Shown here one piece after another: positions 26,227-34,622 of a DNA stretch of 64,000 bases; positions within the stretch are counted from its first letter, which is position 1, and every line of letters begins with the position of its first letter. The notes under the pieces are model-generated. The model was not told the origin of the DNA, ran no database searches, and saw nothing but the letters and a program-made list of their open reading frames with translations. The stretch is from an uncultured Fluviicola sp. (GTDB taxonomy: Bacteria > Bacteroidota > Bacteroidia > Flavobacteriales_D > Crocinitomicaceae), in contig CAJVYC010000006.1 in the NCBI GenBank assembly GCA_913009205.1, positions 1 through 64,000 of the forward strand, given 5' to 3'. The translations under genes were made by a program, and so were the position numbers.

Positions 26227-26490
26227 ATGAAGATTAGAACGATTATCGGCATACTTTTATTGTTGATTGTGACAATCAATTCAGGCTGCGGTAATATGAA
26301 GCCAATAACAGGCTCCTCGGAGGATATTCAAAAACAACTCGCAAAGGCGAAAAAGAAATCAGATAAAGCAGCCAAAAAGAGAAATAAGCTGGCCTACAAA
26401 CACTATTGGAGCATGCAATCGAAATCGGTAAAGAAGTCTATAAAAAAGAACAAGAAACGCCAAAAAAAGAAAGCTCAGAAAATGCGTTAA
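26227..26490 (+). CDS. small lysine-rich lipoprotein
   Basis: The 87-residue product has a signal peptide and a lipobox-like NSGC near residue 21. The mature part is nearly all Lys, Ala, Gln and Arg, rich in KKK runs, predicted to be one charged helix. It stands between a Rieske-like lipoprotein gene and the convergent ABC-F gene. Similar small basic lipoproteins occur in Bacteroidota, without known role; the charge would suit binding to anionic lipids, polysaccharide or nucleic acid, which is only a guess. Confidence 0.62.
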   Translation: MKIRTIIGILLLLIVTINSGCGNMKPITGSSEDIQKQLAKAKKKSDKAAKKRNKLAYKHYWSMQSKSVKKSIKKNKKRQKKKAQKMR

Positions 26491-26493
26491 ATT

Positions 26494-28431
26494 TTATCCT
26501 TCCATTTCCATTAACCCTTCAGTTCCCTCTTCCCAAAGTGACATTTGCTCATCAAGTTTCGCTTTTAAAGTATTATAAGCGCTAAGAATCGATTCAGCTT
26601 TCGCCTTGTCATCATAATTCAAATCAGCAATTATCAAATCTTGTTCAGCAATATTAGATTCCAATTCATCTATTTTTTGCTCTGATTTATTTACCTGATT
26701 CTGTAATTTGTTCTTAAGTCGTTTTCTGTCCTTTTCCTCCTGATAAGTAAGCTTTTGCTCAGATTCATTCGTTTCGACAACAACTTCTTTTTTGACTGAG
26801 GTCACATTTATCTTTTTCTCAGAACTTGCCGTTTTTCGACTTAAAAAATCTTTAACGCCATAGTGATGCACTTTCAATTGCTGGTCTTCGATTTCCCAAA
26901 TTCTATTCGTCAATCCATCCAAGAATTCTCTATCGTGCGAAACAACAATAAATGTTCCTTCATATGTTTTAAGTGCCTGTTTTAAAACCTCTTTACTTTG
27001 AATGTCAAGGTGATTCGTAGGCTCATCCAAGATTAAGAAATTCGAAGGGCTTAATAGCAATTGACAAAGTGCCAACCTTGTTCTTTCTCCTCCTGACAGT
27101 ATAGATACTTTCTTGTCTGCGTCTTCTCCTTTAAACAAAAAAGCCCCCAATACACTTCGTAGGCTTTTGCGAATTTCTCCTTTTGCCGTTTGATCAACAG
27201 TTTCCAATACCGTTAACGAAGTATCCAGCGATTCAGCCTGATTTTGAGCGAAATAAGTAATATTTACATTGTGACCATATTCGACAGTTCCTTCGCCATC
27301 GAGATCATTCATCACACGTTTCAATAGTGTGGATTTACCTGTGCCATTTGCTCCTAGAAGTGCAATTTTCTCTCCTCTACCGACCGTTAAGTTTACTCCT
27401 TTAAAAAGGTTCTTGTCCCCGAATGATTTCCCCATGTTTTCCATTTCCAAAACCCACTTTCCGGGCTGAACGCTTAATGGAAAAGCAATTTTCATATTTG
27501 CTACGGTGTCATTCTCAACTTCTATGATCTCGGTTTTCTCTAATTTCTTTATCAGTGATTGCGCAAAAGCAGCCTTATTCTTTTTAGCTCTGAACTTATT
27601 TATAAGTTCTTCAGTGTGTTTGATATCCTTCTCTTGTTGCTTTTTCGCGCCTACCAATCGTTCGATTTCCTCTGCCCTAAGCAGCTTGTATTTGGAATAT
27701 GCGCAGGCAAAATCAAGAATTTTACCCTTGGCAATCTCTAAAGTTCTTTTCGTCACATTGTCAAGAAATAATCTATCGTGAGAAATAACGATAACGCTTC
27801 CAGGATAGACCTTTAAATAATTTTCCAACCAGTTAATCGATATTATATCCAGGTGGTTTGTTGGCTCATCGAGTAAAACAACATCTGGACTATTCACCAA
27901 AATTTTGGCAAGTTCAGCTCTCATTTTCCATCCTCCAGAAAAAGTAGACAAACTATTGTTTAATTCATTTTCAGCAAACCCTAACCCAACTAAAGTAGTT
28001 GTAATCTTCTCCTCCCATAAGAATCCTTCATTCAATGAGAATTCATGGTTCAAATCGTTCAATTCATCAAGCATAGCCATATAAGAATCGGACTCATAAT
28101 CTGAACGTTCAACCAAAAGAAGGTTAATTTCTTCAATTCTTGCATTAAGTGTTTTTAACAAAACATTTGAATTGAGAAGGTAATCGAAAACGGTTTGCGT
28201 CGTGTCAATTTTAATATCTTGAGTCAAATAACCAATCGTACAGTCCTTTGGTTTATGCATCTTTCCCTCCGAAGGTTGACTTTGCCCAGAGATTAATTTT
28301 AGCATTGTTGACTTACCCGCTCCGTTCTTTCCAACCAATCCTATTTTATCGCCATCGTTAATTTGAAGGCTAATATCTTTAAAAAGGTATCCCTGTGGAA
28401 GGTGTACACCAACTTGTTCTAAATTAATCAT
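26494..28431 (-). CDS. ABC-F family ATPase
   Basis: The 645-residue protein has two ATP-binding cassettes and no membrane spans. The first Walker A is GKNGAGKST, with signature LSTFSGGWKMR and Walker B VVLLDEPTNHLD. The second has GANGTGKST, LSGGERTRLALCQLLL and LILDEPTNHLD. The inter-domain Lys-rich linker and the C-terminal coiled coil (about residues 570-640) resemble the Uup branch. ABC-F proteins act on ribosomes, relieving stalling or granting resistance; which one cannot be said. It is the last gene of the motor region but separated from the second gldM by a terminator. Confidence 0.9.
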   Translation of the reverse strand: MINLEQVGVHLPQGYLFKDISLQINDGDKIGLVGKNGAGKSTMLKLISGQSQPSEGKMHKPKDCTIGYLTQDIKIDTTQTVFDYLLNSNVLLKTLNARIEEINLLLVERSDYESDSYMAMLDELNDLNHEFSLNEGFLWEEKITTTLVGLGFAENELNNSLSTFSGGWKMRAELAKILVNSPDVVLLDEPTNHLDIISINWLENYLKVYPGSVIVISHDRLFLDNVTKRTLEIAKGKILDFACAYSKYKLLRAEEIERLVGAKKQQEKDIKHTEELINKFRAKKNKAAFAQSLIKKLEKTEIIEVENDTVANMKIAFPLSVQPGKWVLEMENMGKSFGDKNLFKGVNLTVGRGEKIALLGANGTGKSTLLKRVMNDLDGEGTVEYGHNVNITYFAQNQAESLDTSLTVLETVDQTAKGEIRKSLRSVLGAFLFKGEDADKKVSILSGGERTRLALCQLLLSPSNFLILDEPTNHLDIQSKEVLKQALKTYEGTFIVVSHDREFLDGLTNRIWEIEDQQLKVHHYGVKDFLSRKTASSEKKINVTSVKKEVVVETNESEQKLTYQEEKDRKRLKNKLQNQVNKSEQKIDELESNIAEQDLIIADLNYDDKAKAESILSAYNTLKAKLDEQMSLWEEGTEGLMEMEG

Positions 28432-28451
28432 GGCGCAAAGATAGTTGTAAT

Positions 28452-28482
28452 AAATAAAAAATCCTTCTTGAAATAATCAAGA
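28452..28482 (-). terminator. terminator after the second gldM
   Basis: On the minus strand an ATCCTTCTTGA / TCAAGAAGGAT stem of 11 bp with a 5-base loop is followed by six T residues. It sits between the gldM paralogue stop and the ABC-F start. Confidence 0.85.
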
Positions 28483-28507
28483 AGGATTTATTTATAAAAT
28501 TCATCAT

Positions 28508-30268
28508 TTAACTCTTTGCCCAACTACCTGTTGTAGTCCTTACAATTCCATCAGGGCCTTTAACCTTAACGATAAAGGTGATAATTGTTCCTGATTGCGC
28601 CGCATTGATAAGAACTCCAGCACCTGCGATATTCCCACCAGTACCTTTGATTGCTGCTCCTCTCATTGATGACGTACTGCACGACCAACTTAGAACATCA
28701 TACTTCGCGTTTAATGGAATTTCAGGTGGTAATTTTGCTTGTAGAAGTCTAGACGATCGAACTCTTCCACCGTCTTTGGCTGAACCAAGATACAACGTTG
28801 GATCTGGCAAATTAACAACTTTGTATTGAACCTTTTTCAATTGAACTGTTCGTCCATCTGCTGTGCGACCTGAAACAGTAAGCGTTGCCGATCTTCCACT
28901 TCCCGGACGAACAAAATATCCTTCACCTGATCGTGTCAAAGTAGCATTCGATGGAGTTAAAACAGTAGTCACATATCCAGAAGCCGTAGCATTTACCTGA
29001 TTATTATAACCTCTGTACAGAATATTGAATTGAGGCATCTCGATAGAACCTTGTGGTTTCATAACAGTTACTGTCTTCCTCCAAGGCATTGTTTTTTTTG
29101 CGCCTGTTTTATTTATTATGGAGACTGTTCCACTTAACTCCATTGATGATCCTGTTCCTTTTAATTTTATAAATCCTTTACCGTCGCGAACATCATCAAC
29201 TGTCTGACCGTTATAAATCACTTCAGGTTTTTTGTCGCTGTCGTAAGCGGCCATTAAAACTTCCACTGTAAAGTCTTCATTTGCGTTTACAACTTCTGGA
29301 CCATAAGCCAATGGAATAATCTTGTTAAACGAAAATTCTCCACCGCCAACCCTACTTCTAATTGTAGCAATCGCAGTTGCTCTAGCCGCTAAGATATCCT
29401 TCTGTAGCGATGAAAGTGATGCAACTGCTGCTACGGATGGCGAATGATCGAACGTTTTTCCTATCCAATGAACACCTTTCATTTCATCAACATCCAATCG
29501 TTCTTCTTTCGTCAAACCTCTGTAAATCTCTAAAATCGCATCCCTATCATCCATATGTACATTTTGTTCGCCCATTGATTTTTTAATCTGCTCATTCAGA
29601 TCCTCTTGATCTTTAAATTTATTAATACGGGGTGCTTTGAATGAGAATTTAGTATCTGTCACAACTTTCCCACTTTTATTCGTGTATACATGAGTCGAAG
29701 CAACTAGTTCTGTTATCTGTCCTCTGAATTTATTTAATGAATTCCACAATTTCAATCCTTTACCTTTTGGATTTTTGATATCTGTCGCGTCACCCAACAT
29801 AATACGCATTGGATCATCGTACTTGTCCTTTCCATTCACCCAAGATAAATTCATCCGAACTGGTTTCAATGGGTTTTGATCCTTGTTATATTTCTCTCTT
29901 ACAATATTTCCTGAATGACTCACAGTACTCATATCTTCGCCACAAGACTCAAGAATTTGAAATTTCAAGTCGTCAATTTCTTTAATTCGTCGAGCTGTAA
30001 TTGCATCAATTTTTTCAACTGCTTCCAATAAAATTTCTGCCTTTCTTGCTCGCTCTGGATTTGAATCGTCGGATGCAGTTTCTTTCAACTCTGACTTTTT
30101 CTCATCTCCTCTGAATAACTCTGTCAAATTTGCCTTTTGCATATTCTCTTCAATTGCAACGAATGCATCCAAAATTGATTTGGAAACATTTAATGCAAGC
30201 AAAGCTGTTAAAACTAGGTACATCATCCCTATCATTTTCTGTCTTGGTGTTTCTTTCCCTCCTGCCAT
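28508..30268 (-). CDS. gldM: second GldM (type IX motor subunit paralogue)
   Basis: This 586-residue GldM paralogue has the same plan as the copy at 31935-33698: one N-terminal membrane helix (about residues 12-35) and a long periplasmic part of Ig-like domains ending in the conserved SSRLLQAKLPPEIPL and GPDGIVR segments. The first 42 residues are identical to the other copy, while the rest is strongly diverged, with different insertions in the first periplasmic domain. GldM helices sit in the GldL channel and the tail contacts GldK/GldN. It is preceded by the gldN remnant and followed by its own terminator. It may form an alternative motor or heteromer. Confidence 0.9.
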   Translation of the reverse strand: MAGGKETPRQKMIGMMYLVLTALLALNVSKSILDAFVAIEENMQKANLTELFRGDEKKSELKETASDDSNPERARKAEILLEAVEKIDAITARRIKEIDDLKFQILESCGEDMSTVSHSGNIVREKYNKDQNPLKPVRMNLSWVNGKDKYDDPMRIMLGDATDIKNPKGKGLKLWNSLNKFRGQITELVASTHVYTNKSGKVVTDTKFSFKAPRINKFKDQEDLNEQIKKSMGEQNVHMDDRDAILEIYRGLTKEERLDVDEMKGVHWIGKTFDHSPSVAAVASLSSLQKDILAARATAIATIRSRVGGGEFSFNKIIPLAYGPEVVNANEDFTVEVLMAAYDSDKKPEVIYNGQTVDDVRDGKGFIKLKGTGSSMELSGTVSIINKTGAKKTMPWRKTVTVMKPQGSIEMPQFNILYRGYNNQVNATASGYVTTVLTPSNATLTRSGEGYFVRPGSGRSATLTVSGRTADGRTVQLKKVQYKVVNLPDPTLYLGSAKDGGRVRSSRLLQAKLPPEIPLNAKYDVLSWSCSTSSMRGAAIKGTGGNIAGAGVLINAAQSGTIITFIVKVKGPDGIVRTTTGSWAKS

Positions 30269-30365
30269 GATTATAGTTTTTATTGGTTACATGAATGGAA
30301 TGGGATTCGAAAAAGAAAGTAACAGAGAAATTATTAATCAATTGTGGCAAATAGGATTATACTCA

Positions 30366-30399
30366 AACAAAAATCCCGCTATCAAAGGGTTTGATAGCG
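30366..30399 (-). terminator. terminator after the gldN remnant
   Basis: On the minus strand CGCTATCAAA-CCC-TTTGATAGCG forms a perfect 10-bp stem followed by GGATTTTTG. It is intact even though the gene it ended is decayed, and it separates the remnant from the second gldM. Confidence 0.8.
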
Positions 30400-30422
30400 A
30401 GCTTAAAATCTTCATTTATTTT

Positions 30423-30712
30423 CTAGAAAGGCCAAACATCATGCTCAATTCCTCTTATTTCCTCTTTAATTATTTCCACTTCTTGAATGGTCCATAAACT
30501 CCATCTCAAAGGTCAATGAAGAACCAAACTCTTTCACTCAACATTACATCTCGTTCACCAACGCTAGGAGAGGGTAGCATTCTTTTTGTGGGGATATGGA
30601 TGCAAATGGCAATTCCATTAATTATTCCTGGGGAAGGCACGCCTAGAGGTCCATGTTGTGCATTCACTGAAAAACTAAACAGCATGAGAGATGCCATTAC
30701 TACTTTTTTCAT
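30423..30712 (-). pseudogene. decayed second gldN (gldO-like)
   Basis: The first 68 codons (from ATG at 30712) mirror the N terminus of GldN: signal peptide ending VNAQ, then VPSPGIINGIA, HIPTKRMLP and RVWFFIDL, where the intact gene has NVPSDGIIDGVF, HIPTKRMIP and RVWESIDL. A stop follows. One base out of frame the reading continues RWSLWTIQ, then EEIRGIEHDVWPF and stop, matching RWSLWTV and RNIEHDVWSF of the intact copy. More than 200 internal codons are missing. It is therefore a gldN paralogue reduced to about 290 bases. In F. johnsoniae gldN is followed by the paralogue gldO, so this is probably its equivalent. Confidence 0.9.
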
Positions 30713-30790
30713 AAATATTACTTTTAGGTTTGAAGGGCATCGTATTCTTAGCGCATTGCGTCAAAATCGTTTCATCTAAAAGTTCAATCC

Positions 30791-30825
30791 AAAAAAAATC
30801 CCTCTTGGATAAACCAAGAGGGATT
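30791..30825 (-). terminator. terminator after gldN
   Basis: On the minus strand AATCCCTCTTGG pairs with CCAAGAGGGATT across a 5-base loop, followed by a run of T residues. It ends the porP-gldKLMN transcript just before the gldN remnant. Confidence 0.85.
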
Positions 30826-30844
30826 TTATAAAGTTCTCTTTTAA

Positions 30845-31891
30845 TTAGAACGACCAAACGTCATGCTCAATATTTCGAATTTCGTTTTTAATACGGTCTG
30901 ACTCATACAAAGCATCAACACCCGAACGATATGTTTCAATATCTCTATCAAAAGTATTACTTTGTTTATACGCTACAGCATTGAATCTGCGTTTCCAGAA
31001 TACATCATCAAAACTCATCCATTGAGCGTCGTTTTTGGCATTGTATACAAAATAGTTATTGAAAACGAATCTACAGTGAGGGAAATATAACCAAAACATT
31101 TCCTCTAGGCCATTATTTTGAGTTCTTCCATTTGGATCTTTGATTATTGAGTATCTTACCGGAGCCATTGCAATAATTCGTACGTCAAGTACAGACCTTT
31201 CCTTGTCAAAGAACCAATCTTCCTTTAATCGATATTGTACAATATCTTTTGACATTGTCCATGTAGTATCTGGTGCATCATAAACGTATGACTCAAATCC
31301 ATTTTCATCAATTATTATCAGAGGCTCACCAAAGTCATCTGAATTAGGATCTTCATTAATTAGCGGTGTTGTACCCGGCTTTCCTAATTTTGCCAAATAA
31401 AAATTTGTCAACTCTTTTCTGTAAATACTATCGGTAAAAAAGTTCAATCCTGGTTGTGGTTTGATAGGGTATTTCAATTGATCACCATCACTAGCTCCAG
31501 AACCAAATAAAATCGGATTGTAAGGAGAAAAAACCGTCAAGTCACCATTTAACACGTGTGTTCTGATTACAGTCCAAAGACTCCATCTAGTCGCGTTACG
31601 CGTCCAAATCCCCCCCTGCATATCATCAAGTGGGTAATATAGATTGTGGTTAATTTTTTCACGCAAATCAATTGATTCCCACACTCTTCTACTCCAAATC
31701 GCATCAGCTTCACGAACATGTTCGTAAGGGATCATACGCTTTGTAGGAATGTGCTCCTGAATAAATACCCCATCAATAATACCATCAGAAGGCACATTTA
31801 CGGGACCTCCGTTAATTTCTTCATTTTGGGCATTAGCCGATAATCCAACGAGGACCAAACAAGCAATCAATACATTTTTCATATTATTCAT
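30845..31891 (-). CDS. gldN: gliding motility/type IX secretion protein GldN
   Basis: The 348-residue product has a signal peptide (ending SANAQ). The GldN features are HIPTKRMIPYEHVREAD, RRVWESIDLREKIN and YPLDDMQGG, with EMFWLYFPHCR near the middle and IEHDVWSF at the end. GldN forms the periplasmic ring with GldK under the outer membrane in the type IX machine. It follows gldM by about 40 bases and is followed by a terminator. Confidence 0.94.
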   Translation of the reverse strand: MNNMKNVLIACLVLVGLSANAQNEEINGGPVNVPSDGIIDGVFIQEHIPTKRMIPYEHVREADAIWSRRVWESIDLREKINHNLYYPLDDMQGGIWTRNATRWSLWTVIRTHVLNGDLTVFSPYNPILFGSGASDGDQLKYPIKPQPGLNFFTDSIYRKELTNFYLAKLGKPGTTPLINEDPNSDDFGEPLIIIDENGFESYVYDAPDTTWTMSKDIVQYRLKEDWFFDKERSVLDVRIIAMAPVRYSIIKDPNGRTQNNGLEEMFWLYFPHCRFVFNNYFVYNAKNDAQWMSFDDVFWKRRFNAVAYKQSNTFDRDIETYRSGVDALYESDRIKNEIRNIEHDVWSF

Positions 31892-31934
31892 TTTTAAGGG
31901 TATACAAAACTATAACGGGATTAACCAATAATAG

Positions 31935-33698
31935 TTACAGAGACCAGCCTCCACCAATTTGTCTAGTGATTCCGTCGGGACCTCTAACCTTACAAGTAAA
32001 GCTAATTCCAGAACCTGGTTTCAATGCATTGATAAGCGGACCAGCTCCTGCGATACTTCCACCACTACCAGTTGGCGGTGCACCTTTCAATCCAGGTGCA
32101 TAACATGTCCAACTAACCAATTTAAAATCAGCTTTCAAAGGAATCTCAGGAGGGAATTTCGCTTGAAGTAAACGAGAACTCCTTGATCCTTTCGCTCCAC
32201 TTTTCGCAGCCCCCCAATATAAAGTTGGATCTGGAAGATTACTAACTCTAAACGGAGACTTCTTTAATACTTTCGAAGTTCCATCTTTGTTTCTACCAGT
32301 AACACTTAATGTAGCTTCTCTACCTCTACCAGGGCTAACGATGTAACCTTTACCTGATTTAACGTAAGAAGCTCCCGAAGCACCTAAAGAAATCTCATCA
32401 TATCCAGAACCTGAAATCTCAACTTTATTAGGATACCCTCTATAAAGAACATTCAAATCTGTCAATTCAATGGCGCCATTTGGTGTAATCACAGGAACTT
32501 CATATTCCCAATCACGTGTTTTTTCAGCTCCTTGCTTGTTCTTAATTGTAACGGTTCCTTTCAATAACATACTAGAACCACCGGCTCTAAGTGTTACGCT
32601 TCCGACACCATCTTTATAAGTAGTTTTAGCTTCTCCACCTCCTTCGGTAACAACTACAACTGGTTCATTTTGAGAATCGAAAGCGGCCATCATTACATCA
32701 AGTGTAAAATCTTCTCCACCTCTTACAGATCCAGGTCCGTATGCCAATGGCATAATTTTATCGAACGAGTACTCACCTGTAGATATTTTTTGTTTCCACA
32801 AATAAAGAGCTTCCGCTCTCGCAGATAAAATATCTTGTTGCATTGATGAAAGTGACGCAAGCGCAGCTACTAAAGGTGAATGATCAAATGTCATTCCAAT
32901 CCAATGAACGTTTTTTACATCGTGAACGTCTTTTCTCTCACTTTTGGTTAAACGGTTGTAAATAACTGCCAATCCTTCTTTATCGTCGGGATTAACATCA
33001 TCACCGTCTACCATATCCATAATCATTTTGGATAGCTCTTTGTTGTCCTTGTATTTGTTTATGCTTTTAACATCAACTTTAAATTGCTTACCTCCCCATT
33101 TGTATGTACCTGCTAGGTTCATTAGTTCAGTACGGTATGCAATAAGGTCCTTCCAAAGATTGATTCCAGAACCTGTTGGCTTAGTAATATCCTCTCCAAT
33201 AATTTCGTGCATTGGAATATCATACTGATCCTTTGCCTGAACGGCCATTAAATGCATACGTGTAGGGCGGCATTGATTTTCTTTGCTACCATCATACTTT
33301 ACCCACATTATTGACTCTTCATCATTGTTTTTGTAAGTATCAACACTTTCACCTGATTTCTTCATGATATCGATTTTGATATCATCAATCTTTTTGATCA
33401 TTACACCGGTAATCTTATTGATTTGATCCATTTGAGTAAGGGCCTCATCAATACTTTTGATCTTAGCCGCGTTCCCTTTTGGGTCAGTAGCTTGAAGAGC
33501 ACCTTTCTCGCCTCTTACAGCTATAACAAACCCATCACCTCGCTCTACCTGAGCGATATTACCAAGCTGCGTGTTTTCCTCGATAGCAACGAATGCATCA
33601 AGAATAGATTTAGATACGTTAAGTGCTAGTAGAGCGGTGAGTACAAGGTACATCATACCGATCATCTTCTGTCTAGGGGTTTCTTTTCCTCCTGCCAT
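31935..33698 (-). CDS. gldM: gliding motility/type IX motor protein GldM
   Basis: This 587-residue GldM belongs to the complete gldKLMN run, so it is the likely primary copy. It has an N-terminal membrane helix (about residues 12-35) with the conserved start MAGGKETPRQKM, then periplasmic Ig-like domains and the C-terminal SSRLLQAKFPPEIPL and GPDGITR segments. Two GldM chains rotate within a GldL pentamer, powered by protons, to drive secretion and gliding. It follows gldL by about 60 bases and precedes gldN by about 43. Confidence 0.95.
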   Translation of the reverse strand: MAGGKETPRQKMIGMMYLVLTALLALNVSKSILDAFVAIEENTQLGNIAQVERGDGFVIAVRGEKGALQATDPKGNAAKIKSIDEALTQMDQINKITGVMIKKIDDIKIDIMKKSGESVDTYKNNDEESIMWVKYDGSKENQCRPTRMHLMAVQAKDQYDIPMHEIIGEDITKPTGSGINLWKDLIAYRTELMNLAGTYKWGGKQFKVDVKSINKYKDNKELSKMIMDMVDGDDVNPDDKEGLAVIYNRLTKSERKDVHDVKNVHWIGMTFDHSPLVAALASLSSMQQDILSARAEALYLWKQKISTGEYSFDKIMPLAYGPGSVRGGEDFTLDVMMAAFDSQNEPVVVVTEGGGEAKTTYKDGVGSVTLRAGGSSMLLKGTVTIKNKQGAEKTRDWEYEVPVITPNGAIELTDLNVLYRGYPNKVEISGSGYDEISLGASGASYVKSGKGYIVSPGRGREATLSVTGRNKDGTSKVLKKSPFRVSNLPDPTLYWGAAKSGAKGSRSSRLLQAKFPPEIPLKADFKLVSWTCYAPGLKGAPPTGSGGSIAGAGPLINALKPGSGISFTCKVRGPDGITRQIGGGWSL

Positions 33699-33757
33699 GA
33701 TAATTAAATTTTAATTGGTTAACAATTCATTTAATGCAATTAATTAATAGGGCGAAC

Positions 33758-34561
33758 CTATTTAGTAATTGTCATAGCTTGTAACATATTTCCGTATACA
33801 GAATTAAGATCCGTCAAGTTCTTAGACAACATAGACATGTTTTCCTTGTACCGACGTGTATCCTCAGCAGACGCAGCAAGATTACCCATCATATCAGTTA
33901 CTTGTACTTGGAATTTCTCTGTTGCTTCCAAATGAGCTGAAGATCCTTTCAATTGCAATTCGTAAACATTGTTCAATGCTGAAAGGTTTTTAGAAACTTT
34001 CTGCATTTGCTCACCGAATGAATCACCTTCTGCTTGAGAAGAAGTCATTCCTGAGATAGAAACAGACGCTCTTTCATAAGCTTCAGATAACGAAGATACT
34101 TTGTCAGATGCAGCTTGTAAACTATCAACGTAAGAATCAGTTGCAGCAACAGCAGACGTTACACCTTTTAATTGTGCAGCGTTCTCTCCTAAGTGTCTCA
34201 TTCCGTCACCAAGACGTTCTAACAATTCACCATCGATTTTTGCTTCTTCCAACATTTTGTCTAATTGGTCAGTGATACTATTTCCACCACGACCTCCTGC
34301 AGGAAGATTATCGTGATCTAAATCATCAGAATGACCTAAAGCCAATTCTGGATATACTAATTCCCAATTTGGATCTTCGTGAATTGGTTCGAATGCGGAG
34401 AAAAAGAAAATTACTGCCTCAGTACTAAGACCTACTACAAGCATTGGACCTGCGAAAGGCCAGTGCATAATTTTAAATAATGCTCCCATAATAACGATTG
34501 CTGCTCCAATTCCATACAGCTTCGCCATAAAATTTTTCCATGCTTTACTTCCTGGTTTCAT
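33758..34561 (-). CDS. gldL: gliding motility/type IX motor protein GldL
   Basis: The 267-residue protein has two membrane helices (about residues 10-30 and 35-57) with the conserved AKLYGIGAAIVIMGALFKI and MHWPFAGPML, including the His and the Glu of STEAVIFFFSAF that lie in the proton path. A long cytoplasmic, coiled-coil tail follows, Ser/Glu/Leu-rich (about residues 90-260). GldL is the proton-channel stator of the motor and pairs with GldM. It lies between gldK and gldM in the standard order. Confidence 0.95.
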   Translation of the reverse strand: MKPGSKAWKNFMAKLYGIGAAIVIMGALFKIMHWPFAGPMLVVGLSTEAVIFFFSAFEPIHEDPNWELVYPELALGHSDDLDHDNLPAGGRGGNSITDQLDKMLEEAKIDGELLERLGDGMRHLGENAAQLKGVTSAVAATDSYVDSLQAASDKVSSLSEAYERASVSISGMTSSQAEGDSFGEQMQKVSKNLSALNNVYELQLKGSSAHLEATEKFQVQVTDMMGNLAASAEDTRRYKENMSMLSKNLTDLNSVYGNMLQAMTITK

Positions 34562-34622
34562 AGTTCTCCTTGTTTTTTTTGGTTTAAAAAAATTTACTAC
34601 TTAGTTTGTTGTTTTACTTATT

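Noticed and set aside
30506-30779. Plus-strand frame opposite the gldN remnant
   Set aside because: The minus strand has clear similarity to gldN; the plus frame is its antisense.
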